From positions 1 through 43,772 of the forward strand of contig WTXG01000284.1 in NCBI GenBank assembly GCA_022496185.1: a stretch of 43,772 bases of DNA, read 5' to 3'. Both the position numbers and the translations under genes were made by a program. The notes below the pieces were generated by a model that searched no databases, had not been told where the DNA came from, and worked only from the letters and a program-made list of their open reading frames with translations. Below, piece after piece: positions 22,274 to 37,799 of this stretch; positions within the stretch are counted from its first letter, which is position 1, and the number at the start of each line of letters is the position of its first letter. Origin of the DNA: Multifurca ochricompacta (Eukaryota > Basidiomycota > Agaricomycetes > Russulales > Russulaceae).

Positions 22274-25200
22274 TGGCTTCTTCGGATGTAGCCGCAACCG
22301 AAGAAGCGGATATATGTGCTGTTTCTGAGACTGACTCGGATGACTCGATCATATTTACATCTGCTTGTGAGATGAACAATAGTATTAGTGCTTCCTCTCA
22401 TGTTCGTAGTAGGGTTCGTTTCTTGCTTGATAAAATTGAAAAAGAAGAAAAAATCGATTCCTGCACGTTACCAGTAATAAATAAATACGATCAGCATTTC
22501 CATATTTACGTCACTCTCGAAGGACGAAACAAAAGCACCACTGTAGCGGCTATGATAGATTCAGGAGCAACAGCCATGTTCCTGGACTATAAGTTCGCCA
22601 CCCAAAAGAAGATGCTTCTAGAACCATTGGAAAACCCAATTCGAGTACATAACATCGACGGCAGTCATAATATAGCCGGAGATATTACCCACACGGTCAC
22701 CCTTTAGTCACTATAGGGTCAAGGGTAGAAAAACACCGATTTCTGGTCACAAGTCTAGGACCAGAGAAGGTCATACTTGGGCTTCCATGGTTAAAATACA
22801 GCAATCCTTCTATTAATTGGGAAAGGGGCGAAGTCACCCTGCAAGACTCCATTGAGAAAGACATCCTCATGGAGGACGAAAGCGACTGGTTTGCAGGAGT
22901 AGAACAAATATCGGCAAACAGATTAGAACGCCGACAATTTGTAAAAGACGGAGTCTTGGACTGTACCACCGACGATTATGGTGTTGTGCAGGCTTCACTT
23001 ATTCACAAGAAGCCTACACAAAAGATTACCTAACTCGTACGGAAGGAAAATCTTTTGAAGATTTGGTACCTCCACCATATAGAGACTTCGCACGGGTCTT
23101 CTCAGAAGAAGAATCCCAAAGACTCCCTCAGCACCAATCATGGGACCATACCATAGACATTGTGCCTGGGTCAAAAACCCAATGGAAAGCCAAAGTCTAT
23201 CCCATGTCACCAAATGAGCAAGTAGAACTGGACAAATTTCTGGAAGAGCATCTCCAGAAAGGGTATATCGTACCATCTAAATCTCCGATGGCGGTACCTG
23301 TATTCTTCATAAAGAAAAAGGATGGGAAAATTCGTCTCATCCAAGACTACAGACCTTTGAACGATATTACTGTCAAAAACAAATACCCACTTCCACTTGC
23401 AGTCGACATTATCAATCGACTTAAGGGTGCAAAGATCTTTACCAAAATGGATGTATGATGGGGATATCATAACATCCGGATAAAGGAAGGAGACGAATAT
23501 AAGGCGGCGTTTTCCACCAACCGTGGTCTCTTTGAGCCACGTGTAATGTATTTTGGATTAACAAATAGCCCCGCCACCTTCCAGGGATTTATGAATTCCA
23601 TCTTCTCCGATATGATCGCAAAAGGGGAAGTCGCTGTATATATGGACGACATCTTAGTCTTCTCACCAGATATAGAGAAGCATAGAAAGGATGTCAGAGA
23701 AGTCCTAAAGCGACTAGAGGAGTACGACCTCTACTTGAAACCCCAAAAATGCGACTTTGATAAAGATCACATGGAGTACCTTGGACTTATCATATCTGAG
23801 GGACAAGTCAGGATGGACCCTGGGAAGGTCCAAGTGGTCAAAGACTGGCAAACACCGAAAACCCTAAAAGAAGTCCGCGCCTTTATTGGCTTTGCCAATT
23901 TTTACAGACGCTTTATACAAGGGTTCTCAATTATTGCCAGACCACTTGACCTGACAAAGAAAAATCAACCCTGGCAGTGGGAAAGACCACAGCAAGAGGC
24001 TTTCGACGCCTTAAAGAGGAGATTCATTCAGATGCCTATCTTGGCAATCTACGATCCTGATCTCCCAACCCGGGTCGAAACAGATGCCTCGGGATTTGCC
24101 ACTGGAGGCATATTATCCCAAAAACACACCGATGGCCTTTGGCACCCTATCGCCTTCCGATCAGTCAATGTCGGAAGCAGAAAGAAATTATGAAATATAC
24201 GATAGGGAAATGCTCGGCATAATCCGCGCCCTAGAAGACTGGCGCCACTTCTTAGAAGGGCTTCTCCAGTTCGAAATAGTAACGGATCACAAGAATATTG
24301 AATGGTGGAGATCCATGCGAGACCTCACCAGACGTCAAGCACGATGGGCTCTCTACCTGAGCAGATTCAATTTCACGATCCAATACAAAAAGGGGCACCT
24401 TATGCAAGCAGACGCCTTAAGCCGATTTTCGGCAGACCAGGTGTTAGACAATGAGGACAACAAACAAGTCCAGGTCCTCAAGCCGGAACACTTTCTTAGT
24501 GCGGCACGGGCACATTATCGCCCACAAGTTCTCCCCTTACGGAACGCATAAAGAAGGCAGGAAGCAGGGAAGCAGAAGTCATAGAAGGATTAAAAACCCT
24601 TACCAAGACTGCTCCCAGCGCCTTGAAGATGGCGTCAACCTTTGGGAAGAAGAAGATGGCCTAGTTTACTACAAAGGGAAACTTTATGTACCCAATGTAC
24701 CGGATCTCCGAAAAGACATTATTCGGGATTGTCACGATTCGGTTACAGCCGGTCACCCTGGTAAAAACGGGACCATCGAGTTGGTATCACGCTATTATTG
24801 GTGGCCCAGAATGGCACAATATATTACGCGCTATGTCGAAGGATGCGACCGATGTCAGCGATATCGGATGGATAAGCACCCAGTCGCCCCTCTGCAACCA
24901 CTGGAAGTTCCAGAAGGACCCTGGCAAACGATCGGAGTAGATCTGATCACAGGGCTACCTTCCTCTTCCGGGAAAGATGCGATCCTAACAATAGTGGATC
25001 ATTATACGAAGCAAGTGCATCTTTCCCAGTTACAAGTGGTATTACAGCAGATGGCGTGGGAAAAATATACTTCGACCATGTATTCCCTCTGCATGGGATC
25101 CCCAAAAGCATTGTCAGTGACAGGGGTCCCCAGTTTGCAGCAAGGACCATGCGCGCCACCTTGAAGCGTTTAGGGGTGAACAGTAGTCTCACCACAGCCT

Positions 25201-25966
25201 ATCATCCACAAGCCAATGGTATGACAGAGCGTAAAAATCAAGAAATAGAACAATATTTACGACTCTTCATTGGCAAGAGACAGGATGACTGGATCGAGCT
25301 ACTCCCCACGGCGGAGTTCGTATTAAACACGAGGAAGTCCTCAGCAACGGATCATACCCCATTTGAATTACTCTATGGGTATACCCCGGACTTCACTATC
25401 CCCGCGGGACGTGCCACTGGCATCCCCAGTTTAGACCAACGCCTACAACAGTTACGTCTGCCCGACGACGCAGAGGCAGCTATGAGGCTTAGCAAGACAC
25501 GTATGACTCGTGATCTAGCTCAATCAGGGCACAATTTCCCAAAGGAGGGAGATTATGTCTGGTTGCAGTCCAAAAACATTAAAATCCACCAGCAGTCCCA
25601 GAAGCTCGGTCCCAAACAGTTAGGACCATTCAAAGTTCTGAAGAAACTTAGCGACCTGGATTACAAATTGGACTTGCCTCCAGCACTGAAAGTCCACAAC
25701 ATATTCATGTGGACCGCCTCAGTCTATACAAAGGCAACGACGTTAACGGGCTGATGCCCACACCACCAGACCCCATTACCATAGATGGTGAGGAAGAGTA
25801 CGAAGTGGACCATATCAGAGATAGCAAAATGTTTGGTCGCACACTCAAGTTCCTTATCCGATGGAAGGGTTATGGAGAAGGCGAAGATACGTGGGAACCG
25901 GAACGGAATCTAACCCATGCCAGGACTCCATTCAAAGTTCTATCAACAGAACCCAGGAGCTCCTAG
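22273..25966 (+). pseudogene. pol (protease, RT, RNase H, integrase, chromodomain), frame-broken
   Basis: Protease: AAMIDSGATAMFLDY (22273-22707), continuing in another frame with [40 protein letters not shown], then a stop at 23455-23457 after FTKMDV, then HNIRIKEGDEYKAAF and the catalytic YMDDILVF near 23640. RNase H: ETDASGFATGG, YEIYDREMLGII and DHKNIEWWRSM, with a frame change near 24170. Integrase: zinc finger (CHDSVTAGHPG...CDRCQ), TIGVDLITG, IVSDRGPQ near 25110 and MTERKNQEIE near 25235, broken near 25030 and 25470. Chromodomain: EVDHIRDSKMFGRTLKFLIR. The intact counterpart at 17029-18617 shows that several of these breaks are one-base losses in short runs, for example a T lost in the NIFHVDRL codons near 25707. 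Confidence 0.88.
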
Positions 25967-26045
25967 GAAGATTGCCGCAATCCACTTCGCCACTGCCCCT
26001 TGGCAGCCCACACAACTCTATACGGCTTACGAGGACGTTACGCCC

Positions 26046-26058
26046 TAGGAGGGGGTAA
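26046..26058 (+). promoter_or_regulatory. Polypurine tract
   Basis: AGGAGGGGGTAA directly before LTR 3, the expected plus-strand DNA primer site. The mirrored tract adjoins LTR 1 at 17029-17041. Confidence 0.6.
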
Positions 26059-26958
26059 TGTCACGGCTCTACTTTATTTTTCCTTTATTTTTCTCCCTTT
26101 TGGATCACATGACTGTGGGAAGATTACCCAGCAGTCTCAACACGTGATCATGGGAATGTAGTCGTGACATGGATCATGTGACCGAGTCACATGTAATAGT
26201 CACATGCTGCTTAGTCAGCACAAGAGCCACTCAACAATAACAAGTCGATTCTCTATTGTGTTTACCACAATAGGCAAGGCCCACAGTCTAGACGGTTCTA
26301 GACCAAGTGGAGCTGTTATCAAGATAAGAGAGTCCAGCCTAGAAGGTTCTAGGTAAGTGGAGCTCTAGATAAGGGCCCAGGTTGGGCCATGGCCAATTTT
26401 AGCACAGAATCACATGTATCAGTAGATAGACGTGTTCCAGACCTAAGGGCTAGACTACATATCAGTTATCTACTCCACAGTGACGTCATTATGACATCAC
26501 ACTGTGGAGCATGATCAGTCAGCAGAGTAAAGCAGCTTACGAATCACAAAGATAAGGCTCAGTCAGCAATACAGCTGACTGATACTTGCTGATTCTTGCT
26601 TACACTTACTGCTTACCTCGTTACACTGAGAAATGTATATAAGACCCTCTGTAACAGCCTGTAGCCCCCATCTTGTCCTCTTGGGGCTGCAGGTGAGTAA
26701 CTGTCTACACGAGTTCGATACATAGTGCTAATGGTACTGCCTCCCTGTGTGACTCGATCCTTTGGATCTTGTCCTCTTGGGGCTGCAGTTTCTTCCAGTT
26801 TCAGAACGCCGTCATCGTGGTTGCAAAACCACAGTGGGTGACACAGTTCCTGGTCATTACTTGACGCGTGACGTTTGCCTCCGCGGTACGCCCAACGACT
26901 TAGGTCACTTCCTTTGCCCTTCCTGTTTCTAAGTGTACACGGAGCCTCACCCGTTACA
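26059..26958 (+). repeat. LTR 3, 900 bp
   Basis: The 3' LTR of the full element, TGTCACGG...CCGTTACA. It differs from LTR 2 at roughly 20 or more positions by eye, including a diverged stretch near 26905-26930. That is clearly more than LTR 1 differs from LTR 2. Confidence 0.9.
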
Positions 26959-27119
26959 GCTTATGGGTTTTGAGACCCACAATGAGAGGACAAAGAACTT
27001 GTTTTTGGTACAATCTATCTAACAAAAAACCCCAAAGTGAGCAAGGCTCAAGCTTGATGGTGGTGGTTTGAGAGAAAGAAGGATGTAGTCTGTCTTATTA
27101 GAATATGCGTATTGGAAGT
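26959..27119. other. Spacer between the gypsy complex and the LINE
   Basis: No gene recognised. The first bases, GCTTATGGG, resemble ACTTATGGG at 16075-16083 on the other side of the young complex. This hints that both flanks were once one locus. Confidence 0.3.
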
Positions 27120-27722
27120 ATGATAGTTAGTCCAGCCCAGCATCTCCAGTATTGATTCATCACTGCTATCCCCTTTGGACGGCACCTACTAAGAAGTGTG
27201 AGGTCCCTTTCACACGTCGCACCTGCTCCACTGCCATGTGCCTCGCCACAGGCCATGCTTTGTTGCTGAATACCAGGAGCGCTTTCACCCCTCCCTCCCA
27301 GTCTCCTCTCGCACTGCCCCTGCGACGACACTTCCTTGGCGACATTTGTGCATGTCCTCCTTGAATGCCCCTTGTACACTCAAGCTTGGGTGACTTTCTG
27401 CTGGAGTTCTTCCAGGACATGTGGGCCTTCCCAAGCCTGTTACCTCCCTTCGCCCTCGCGAGCCAGCCTGATTTGGGGGGAATTTGGTGACCAGTAAGTT
27501 CCTTTTTCTCTCTGGCTTTGTGAACGGCCTCTGTTTTTCCCTGTGGCCTCTCTACTTTAGAAAACTACTTCAGTTTTTTCCTTATGGGTTTTCCACCATG
27601 ACTTTGTGTCGACTCCCTCATTGTTCGTAGTAATTAGTAGCTACATTGTACCCTGATGTGGCCACGCAATTGGGCACCATCCGCAAGCGCATAATAGAAT
27701 TGATTCAAATAAATTAAAAAAA
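27120..27722 (+). mobile_element. 3' end of a non-LTR retrotransposon (LINE), fragment
   Basis: In two adjacent frames the plus strand encodes CLATGHA near 27235 and then CPCDDTSLATFVHVLLECPLY near 27300-27390. This is the Cys/His C-terminal knuckle (CxC...H....C) seen after the RT in fungal LINEs. The frame closes near 27475 and the segment ends at about 27722 in an A-rich tail (AAATAAATTAAAAAAAG). The 5' part, with endonuclease and RT, is absent, as is usual for LINE insertions truncated during reverse transcription. Clade (Tad-like or other) is not determinable from this piece. Confidence 0.6.
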
Positions 27723-28770
27723 GTTGCTGCTATTCCCACATATGTAAATACAATCTGGCACCCTAGCCATTCCAGCCATTCCAGCCATTCTAGTCGTTCT
27801 AGCAAATGTCATTTTCCTGATGTCCAAGGAGTCTCAAGAGATGAAGTCGAAGAGCTAATGACGCATTGGGAACACGGCTAGAATATCAGAGAGTCGGGAG
27901 CGATGTAGTACAGGTTGAAAAGAAAAGGCAAGTGACATAAGCAGTCCGTTATCGTAACCATCAGCAGTCTTCCCCCGTTGTCTTCACATTTCTCTTTCTC
28001 CTCTCCCTCTCCCTTCATCTTTCTCTTTGTAGCCAAGTTACTCGTGCTCACTATGCTACTTCCTTGACATTCTCCATAACAAGATTTTTATCTTTATTGA
28101 CGACTGTCTTATACACAGAATAAGACAGTGAAAAGGCAATCAATTTCCGGGTAACAAGCACTAAATACAACAAGTAGCTCGAAACTGAGGTATAGGGCTC
28201 TTGGGAAGTCTAGTATAAATACAAGGTGTTACGATGACATTTGTACTTAACTAGAACCTTCTTGAAGAGTCTTGAGGGAGACGTTGAGTAGTTTTGAGGA
28301 TCTCGCCTGCCTGGGGTCAGAAGGGGTAAATATACAGATCACATGACCTCCGATCGAATTGTATCTAGAATGCATTGAGGGCACCACCAGAGAAAGGGAG
28401 AAGATAGTAGAAAAGAAAGTATCTTAACACATGACGGCTGATCATAACATGCACAGTGTTTCCTTCCAGTCAGTTTGCAGCCAACAACAGAGAGCATCCT
28501 ATGTTTTGAGTTGAGGTTGTGATGTTGCAGATTGCGCGTCGCGTCCGACAATGATGGAACACACGGGCCGGGTCATGTGCTTACGCTCCTCCCAGGCAGG
28601 CGACTGTAGTTCGTTGGTGTCACGGTCTCCTAGTCACTGGCACTGGTTATCATTCTATCCTTTCATATACCCCTTCAACATTTTTCCAAATCCTATCGTG
28701 ACACAAATACCTAACGGGGCTATATATAATGGGTTAGCGCTCCCTCTTTTTCCTGCGCACGCTGTACCAA
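27723..28770. other. Intergenic region upstream of VAC14
   Basis: No gene recognised. It contains a short tandem CCATTCCAGC-type repeat near 27768-27798 and a perfect 10-bp-stem hairpin at 28103-28129. It presumably includes the VAC14 promoter. The open frame at 28551-28928 merely runs into the first VAC14 exon. Confidence 0.45.
28103..28129. repeat. Perfect short hairpin
   Basis: Stem ACTGTCTTAT (28103-28112) pairs with ATAAGACAGT (28120-28129) around a 7-nt loop. Position between the LINE and VAC14. Function unknown. Confidence 0.5.
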
Positions 28771-28772
28771 CG

Positions 28773-31700
28773 GTGCACGCAGATCCAACAATAGCGAAGC
28801 AATTAGTGACAAATGTACGAGCGCAGAAAGCCGCCGCGCTCGACCTGAGAAGTACGTCAGACAAGACCCCAATTATATTCTTCTGTTCGAACCTTACATC
28901 CGTATTTTTCATGCAGACTTGTCCGTGAATGTCATCAGCAAGGCGACGAGCGACGTATTGGCCAAATTGTTGATCAACTTATCGACATGTTCTCTAGATC
29001 ACCAATGCTCTCCACGTCCGCAATGGAGGTCTTATTGGCCTCGCGGGTACCGCCATTGCTTTGGTGTTGACATAGCACCTTACATGGAGCGTTTTCTCGA
29101 GGCCCTCCTTGTCTGTTTCTCCGATCCCGAGAATCGCGTACGATATTTCGCAGCAGAGTGTCTGTATACGTTGCCAAGGTGTCAAAGGGAGAGGTTCTGG
29201 TTTACTTTAATCCCATATTCGATGCGTTAAGTAAAGTGGGTAGCACCCTCCTCTTTCTCCTTATTTGTGCTTACTCGCCTCGAGTTGGCCGCGGATCCAG
29301 AGTTGTCCGTCAAAAATGGCGCAGAGCTCCTTGACCGCTTACTCAAAGATATCGTCGCAGAGTCTGCTTCTTACTACGTTCCTCACTTCCCCGAGACAGA
29401 AAAGCGTCGTGCCGCTGACAATGACAATGGAATTGTTGTCCCCCACCTCGATGACGACGGCACAAGCGCGGCGCCGCATCGAGCGTTCTCTCTTTCTCGT
29501 TTCATCCCCCTCCTCTCCGATCGCATTTATGTAGTTTCGCCTTTCACGCGTTCCTTTCTAGTTTCATGGATCTCCGTTCTTGATTCTGTGCCGGAGCTCG
29601 AGTTAATTACATATCTTCCGCATCTTCTGGATGGGCTACTGTGAGTGTTTACTTCAGATCATATCTCCTTTTGGAACTTACCTCCCGCCCAGAAAATATC
29701 TGTCAGATCCAACAGAAGATGTCCGTATTGTAGCAGAAAACCTGCTTGCCGAGTTCCTGCGTGAGATCCGCGAGGTAACGATTGTACGGAAGCACCGCGA
29801 GGAGCAGCAACGCCTTCGAGAATCAGAACCAGAAGAGCAAAACAGAACGGATGTCGAGCGGATTAAGGAGCGCTCACCAGATATCGCTACTCTCTCTGAA
29901 ACAGAGAGAGCCTCTTTCCTTAATGGTGACTCGACCCTTGCGCCACCAGCTGAAGGAGAAAAACCAAACGGGGACGTCGAGTCGGAGGTGAATGAACGGG
30001 ATGTGGGAGGTACGTCACTGCCCTGCACCCTGACAGACCGCTCATCTTATGCAGACTGGGTTCCGGGGCAAGGTGTTCGAATTGATTACGCTGCAATTAT
30101 CGAAATTTTGATCCAACAGCTTGACGCACAACGTGAGCGTGGCAACTCATTACATTACTCGAGCGACTAAATCTCTTTAGATGACGAAATACAACAGTCG
30201 ACCGCGCTCCTTTGGCTTGCAGAACTCCTGACATTTACTCAAGAGGTCATGGTGCCATTCACCCCACGTCTCATCCCAGCCATTCTCCCCAACCTTGCAC
30301 ACCACGTACCCATGATTCAATCCTCCGCCAATCGCACAAACAAACTCCTTCTCAGCGTGATTCAATCGCTACCATCCCCTTCCGAACCACCATCCCGCCA
30401 AAGCACATTACCAAGCGAGCGAACCGCCCCTGTAGTCGCTCGTGGCCCATCCGCTTCTCCTTCCCTTGTCCCGGCGTCCCCTCCGCCGTCTCGCCAGAAT
30501 ACGCAAATACCAGCCTCGCGCGAGTCGGGCTCAGTTGAATCGCTGACAGATTCCACGGCCACACCGACTCCAAGTAACATTGCTATCCAGAAGCGTGCAA
30601 GTTTACAGGCGCAGGCAGACGGCACTCAGCCGCCGCGCCTCCTGGCACCACTGGATAGCCAGCTGCCCGCACGTTCGCCGACGCCGCGGCCACCCTCTCC
30701 TCAATCGCTGGGGAGCGTGGCAGGCCCTGCATCTGTGCCGGAGCATGAAGTATCTGCAGATACGTTTGACTATCAGAGCACCGTGAACGCCCTGACAATA
30801 CAATTCTTGAGCGAGCACGAGGAAACTCGTGTCGCCGCACTTAAATGGCTTATCATGCTGCATCAGAAGGCACCGAAGAAGGTGCGCGCTACTCTGGTTT
30901 CCTCGGGGCCCTTTTTTTTACTTATGCGGCCCAGATTCTTGCCATGGATGACGGAACGTTCCCTGCATTGCTTAAGACGTTGTCTGACACCTCAGAGGAG
31001 GTCATCAAACATGATTTGCAACTACTCGCGCAGATTTCCTCCGCCTCGGATGATAGTATTTAAGGCATTTATGATCAACTTGCTGGATCTTTTCAGCACG
31101 GATAGAAGGCTGCTCGATACACGCGGAAGTCTCATTATTAGACAATTGTGCCTCAACCTCAGTACGGAACGCATTTACAAGGCATTCGCCGAAATTCTCG
31201 AAAAGGAAGAGGTGTGGAATGTGGGTCCTGCTGCCACCCTCGGATTTACTCAAAATTTGCTAGGACCTTGACTTGCGCAGTGTATCGTGCAGAAACTCTC
31301 CACAATTCTCATCACATCGCCTGAGCTTGCCGACTTCCGCAGACGGCTAAAGAGTCTCGAGACACGGGTGTGTTCGACTTCTCTTCTTTGGCGATCGCTC
31401 ATGTTTTACCTGTAGCAAGATGGCCAAGCACTTTTTGTGACATTATATCGATCGTGGTGTCATAATGCCGTCGCCGTATTTTCGCTCTGCCTCCTAGCTC
31501 AGGCATATGAGCATGCGTCCAACCTTCTTGGCATATTGCGCGTTTTCACCCTCCTTAATTCCCGCGTAAATAAGGCTGACTCGATCTTGCAGCGCCGACC
31601 TTGAAATGACCGTCCAAATCCTAGTTCAAATTGACAAACTAGTTCAGCTCATCGAGTCTCCTGTCTTCACTTGTGCGCGCAGTAACAATTACTAGAAGCC

Positions 31701-32340
31701 CTACTCATGCTCATATGCAAAGTGTTCTAGACATTCGCTTGCAGCTTCTAGAACCTGATCGATACCCGTACTTGTTCAAATGTTTGTATGGCCTTCTCAT
31801 GCTCCTACCACAAAGCTCTGCCTTCATCTCCCTACGAAACCGACTGAACGCTGTGAACTCCGCCGGGTTCCTGCATATAGCACCCAAACCGTCTGCCCGC
31901 ATTATTTTTTACTGTGTAGAATTCCCACGCTGACACTCTTGCAGGAGTACTGTTGCAACTGTGGCGACACGTTCAAAGCTTGCAGTGACGAAATTAAGTG
32001 GCCCGAACTTCTCGCACACTTCCGCGTTGTGCAGACACGGCACGAACGCGCACGTCGCGCCGCCCTAGGCAGCGCACCAGACATCAGTGCCACACTCCGA
32101 GTTCCGCACTTCCAGAGCGCCCTGCCCGCGACGGCGCGTCACGGGACTTGGGGAGGTTCCCGGTCCACCGGTCCCTCGTCGTTGAGTAGTAGTACTGCCA
32201 GCAATGGACGTCCCGGCGCGTTGAGCCCACTTAACCCCCGCGCGAGGGTTCAGGGCGGCGTGGCGACGACTTTGACTGCGCAGGGCCAAGTCCTGGGTGC
32301 GCGGCCAAAGCGGGGGCTAAGCCTTGTGCGGAAAGCATGA
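28773..32340 (+). CDS. VAC14: Vac14-like scaffold of the PI(3,5)P2 kinase complex
   Basis: Vac14 is a HEAT-repeat scaffold that holds the Fab1/PIKfyve kinase and the Fig4 phosphatase on vacuolar or endosomal membranes. Recognisable blocks in order: [37 protein letters not shown] and [14 protein letters not shown] (in shifted frames); [15 protein letters not shown] and [17 protein letters not shown] near 29070-29170; [20 protein letters not shown] near 29290; [20 protein letters not shown] near 29700; the Fab1-binding type region [19 protein letters not shown] near 30220; the Vac14 C-terminal domain with [34 protein letters not shown] and [18 protein letters not shown]; and a low-complexity Ser/Thr/Arg tail. 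About ten short introns can be placed, such as 28852-28916. The frame breaks repeatedly by single missing bases in short runs (for example near 28846, 29050, 29173 and 31990). The start codon is not clear. Confidence 0.88.
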
Positions 32341-32534
32341 CATGTGATCATGATAGGACGGACAGTGTGTTATGCTTTCCCTTTGCTTTCAATTCGTTTT
32401 TACCTACGTACTTCGTATTCGCATGCTGTGTATCTTACAAGCCAATTAATTGCGTCGGAACTTTCTATGTGTTAATTACAACTATAATGCAGGAGCGGTT
32501 TCGATGATGGATGCGCAGAAACCCCGAATCAGCA
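32341..32534. other. Short convergent intergenic gap
   Basis: The 3' ends of VAC14 (+) and the phosphatase (-) face each other across about 190 bp. No further feature is seen. Confidence 0.4.
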
Positions 32535-33686
32535 TCAGGGCTTTGGTGCGACGAGATTCCGTCGGATAATGGCAATGTCCTGATCAGTGAGGTCGCATAC
32601 GCGTCGCGCATACTCTTCCACACCGCCATAGCGCTCATTTAGCATTCGTATAAATGCATGCATCGTCTCTTCCCTGCTCAGCCGATCAGCGAAAATGTCA
32701 TCGATGGGTGGGATAACTGGCACCTGGACGACAACATATTATGAGCAGCCGTTGGATCCGACGCAAATAAGGGCTCCCGTGCAAGACGGGACAAAATGAG
32801 AGGGCGCATTGGCTCGCGCCCGATGCGAGTCAGAGCGTAATCGGTTGAGATGACATCTGGAGAAGCGCCAGCGAGCTGGAGAGGGTCAGCAAAAAGCAGA
32901 GGGAAATGTCTGTGGAGAGACCGACGAGAAGGAGCAAGGCAGCTGCGATCCCGGTACGATCCTTTCCCGCTAAGAGAGATTTTTAACTAACAAGAGATGG
33001 CTACATCAAGTGGGGGGCTCACCAGTGCAATGGAAGATAAATGAGTCGTTAGGTGCGTCCCGCACGTGGCGAAGAATAGCGCCGAACGCGGGCCCGCCCG
33101 CATCGAGAATCTCGGAATAAAGCTGCATGAACGCCTGCGAAGATGAACAGGTATAGAGTATAATGCCTAACGGAGGACTATACCTCTGTTTTTCCGCTGG
33201 CGTAGAGTTGGAAGCGTCTGCGGGGTGGAATACGTATGGATCTGAATGGCGGAAGAGCATCAACACGAGGACCCACTGTGCCATACGTTCCGGACTGTAG
33301 TCCTCCTTCGCGAACACTGGGGTATGTAATATCGTTACTCCTGTGAGTTGTGGAGTCGCTGCATTGTACTTGGCAATCTCCGTGTCTGAGCGAAGGTCGA
33401 AAATAGTAGTGATGCCAAGGGCCGCAGCCGCTCTTCCCCTGCTCCAGCCCGGGGTCACTAGAAACGCTAAGGGCCAAAAAAAGAACGAATGGTTTTTACC
33501 GTTCTGTGTTACACCTGACAGTTCACCACTACGATACATGAAACCGGACCGAGTGACGTGCTCGCCGTCTTGTGCAGGAATTAATCCGAGGTCACGGACG
33601 TTAAAAACTCCATCTATGGTTATAAATGGGTCTTTTGAGAGTACATCCGCAACAAAATCTGGATCCAGAGGTAACAGTCCAGACAT
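32535..33686 (-). CDS. Tyrosine phosphatase family protein (Y_phosphatase3 type)
   Basis: Starts at the ATG at 33686 (MSGLLPLDPDFVADVLS). The family signature NVRDLG lies near residue 30, followed by TRSGFMYRSGELSGV. After an intron (GTAAAAACC...GGAGCAG) comes LGITTIFDLRSDTEIAKY. The catalytic loop, HCTAGKDRTG with Cys and Arg of CX5R, is assembled across an intron at about 33025-32975. This explains why no single open frame shows it. Further exons give ASPDVISTDYALTRIGREP, then the C-terminal VIPPIDDIFADRL...ETMHAFIRMLNERYGG and the stop at 32535. Such proteins dephosphorylate phosphotyrosine or phosphoinositides; the substrate here is unknown. One base appears to be missing at the last exon junction (about 32725). 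Divergent to SPE3-LYS9. Confidence 0.85.
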
Positions 33687-37031
<3,345 letters not shown>

Positions 37032-37799
37032 GACAGGCAAAGTAGTTTAGCGAGCAAGTGCAAGGGGTATCATGCCAAGTGGAAGAGGTAGACAGAGAAA
37101 AGAGAAGAGAACTCGCGAGATGCAATATCTAGGTTTTTTACCAATCACAAGAGCTTGCAAAGGCAAGAATGCTACGGGTTTATATACAATAAAAAAAGCA
37201 CATGAAAACAAGTCAGTATTCTGCTGATCTCCGGCGTCTCAGTAAAGGTGGGAAGGGAAGCAGAGCAAGGTCAGAAGTGCGGGGTTCAGGTGAGCACGTG
37301 ACATATTTTGTAATATCATCAGACCGATATCCTTTACAGCAACATGATGTAAAATTGCATAGAATTGTCAGGGGAAGCAATCGACGCTCCCTTTGTTGTG
37401 CACCCTGGAATCAGAAAACAAAAAATGCGTGTACGAATTAGGCGAGAAGAACAAAAAAAGAGGAAATACAGAGGAGTGAAGATGAAGGAACCCGCTAAAG
37501 ATACAGTCGACACAAGCATTGTAAGGTGGCTGGGAGAGCAAACAAACGGGTTGATTTGATACAAAGGGTGTCAGTAACATGGCCTAACTCTGCCACTGCA
37601 GCACGGTTGCCATTTGAGAAAGCAAAAGCGTGGTGAGAATCTCAGTCACAACTGCCAACCCGCATGGCTGACCGTCAATAGAGCCGAGTAATCACGCGAG
37701 GCCTGCCCAGCTTCGTAAATGGCGAGCACTTGCTTCCCGTCGACGCACTGTGTGATACAATTATGTGTCACACCACACACTCGGGTCATGACATATGAC
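37032..37799. other. Intergenic, nothing recognised
   Basis: Downstream of SPE3-LYS9. Several short open frames in an A-rich purine tract (about 37430-37500) are low complexity and unsupported. Confidence 0.45.

Larger units (their letters stand above)
18618..26958 (+). mobile_element. Full-length Ty3/gypsy chromovirus, 8.3 kb
   Basis: The order is LTR 2 (18618-19524), leader, gag, protease, RT, RNase H, integrase, chromodomain, purine tract (about 26046-26058) and LTR 3 (26059-26958). The RT is broken by a stop just after IFTKMDV (23455-23457), where the family has Arg; this fits a CGA to TGA change. There are several further frame changes in gag and pol, so this copy is not autonomous as sequenced. 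The bases flanking it are ...GGCTT on the left and GCTTA... on the right. They share only GCTT, and the left flank lies inside the truncated second copy, so a clean target duplication is not established. I saw no obvious TGG-type tRNA primer site directly after LTR 2. Confidence 0.9.

Noticed and set aside
18613..26963. GCTT on both sides of the full-length chromovirus as a target duplication
   Set aside because: Only four bases match. The left flank is inside another element's pol, and the right flank is not its continuation, so a chance match is likely.
16075..26967. CTTATGGG on both sides of the young LTR complex as a large target duplication
   Set aside because: The left copy is 37 bp away from the LTR end and the surrounding bases differ. 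Too short to conclude.
30352..30863. Several minus-strand open frames inside VAC14
   Set aside because: Antisense to a Pro/Ser-rich linker of VAC14. Composition reflects the coding strand.
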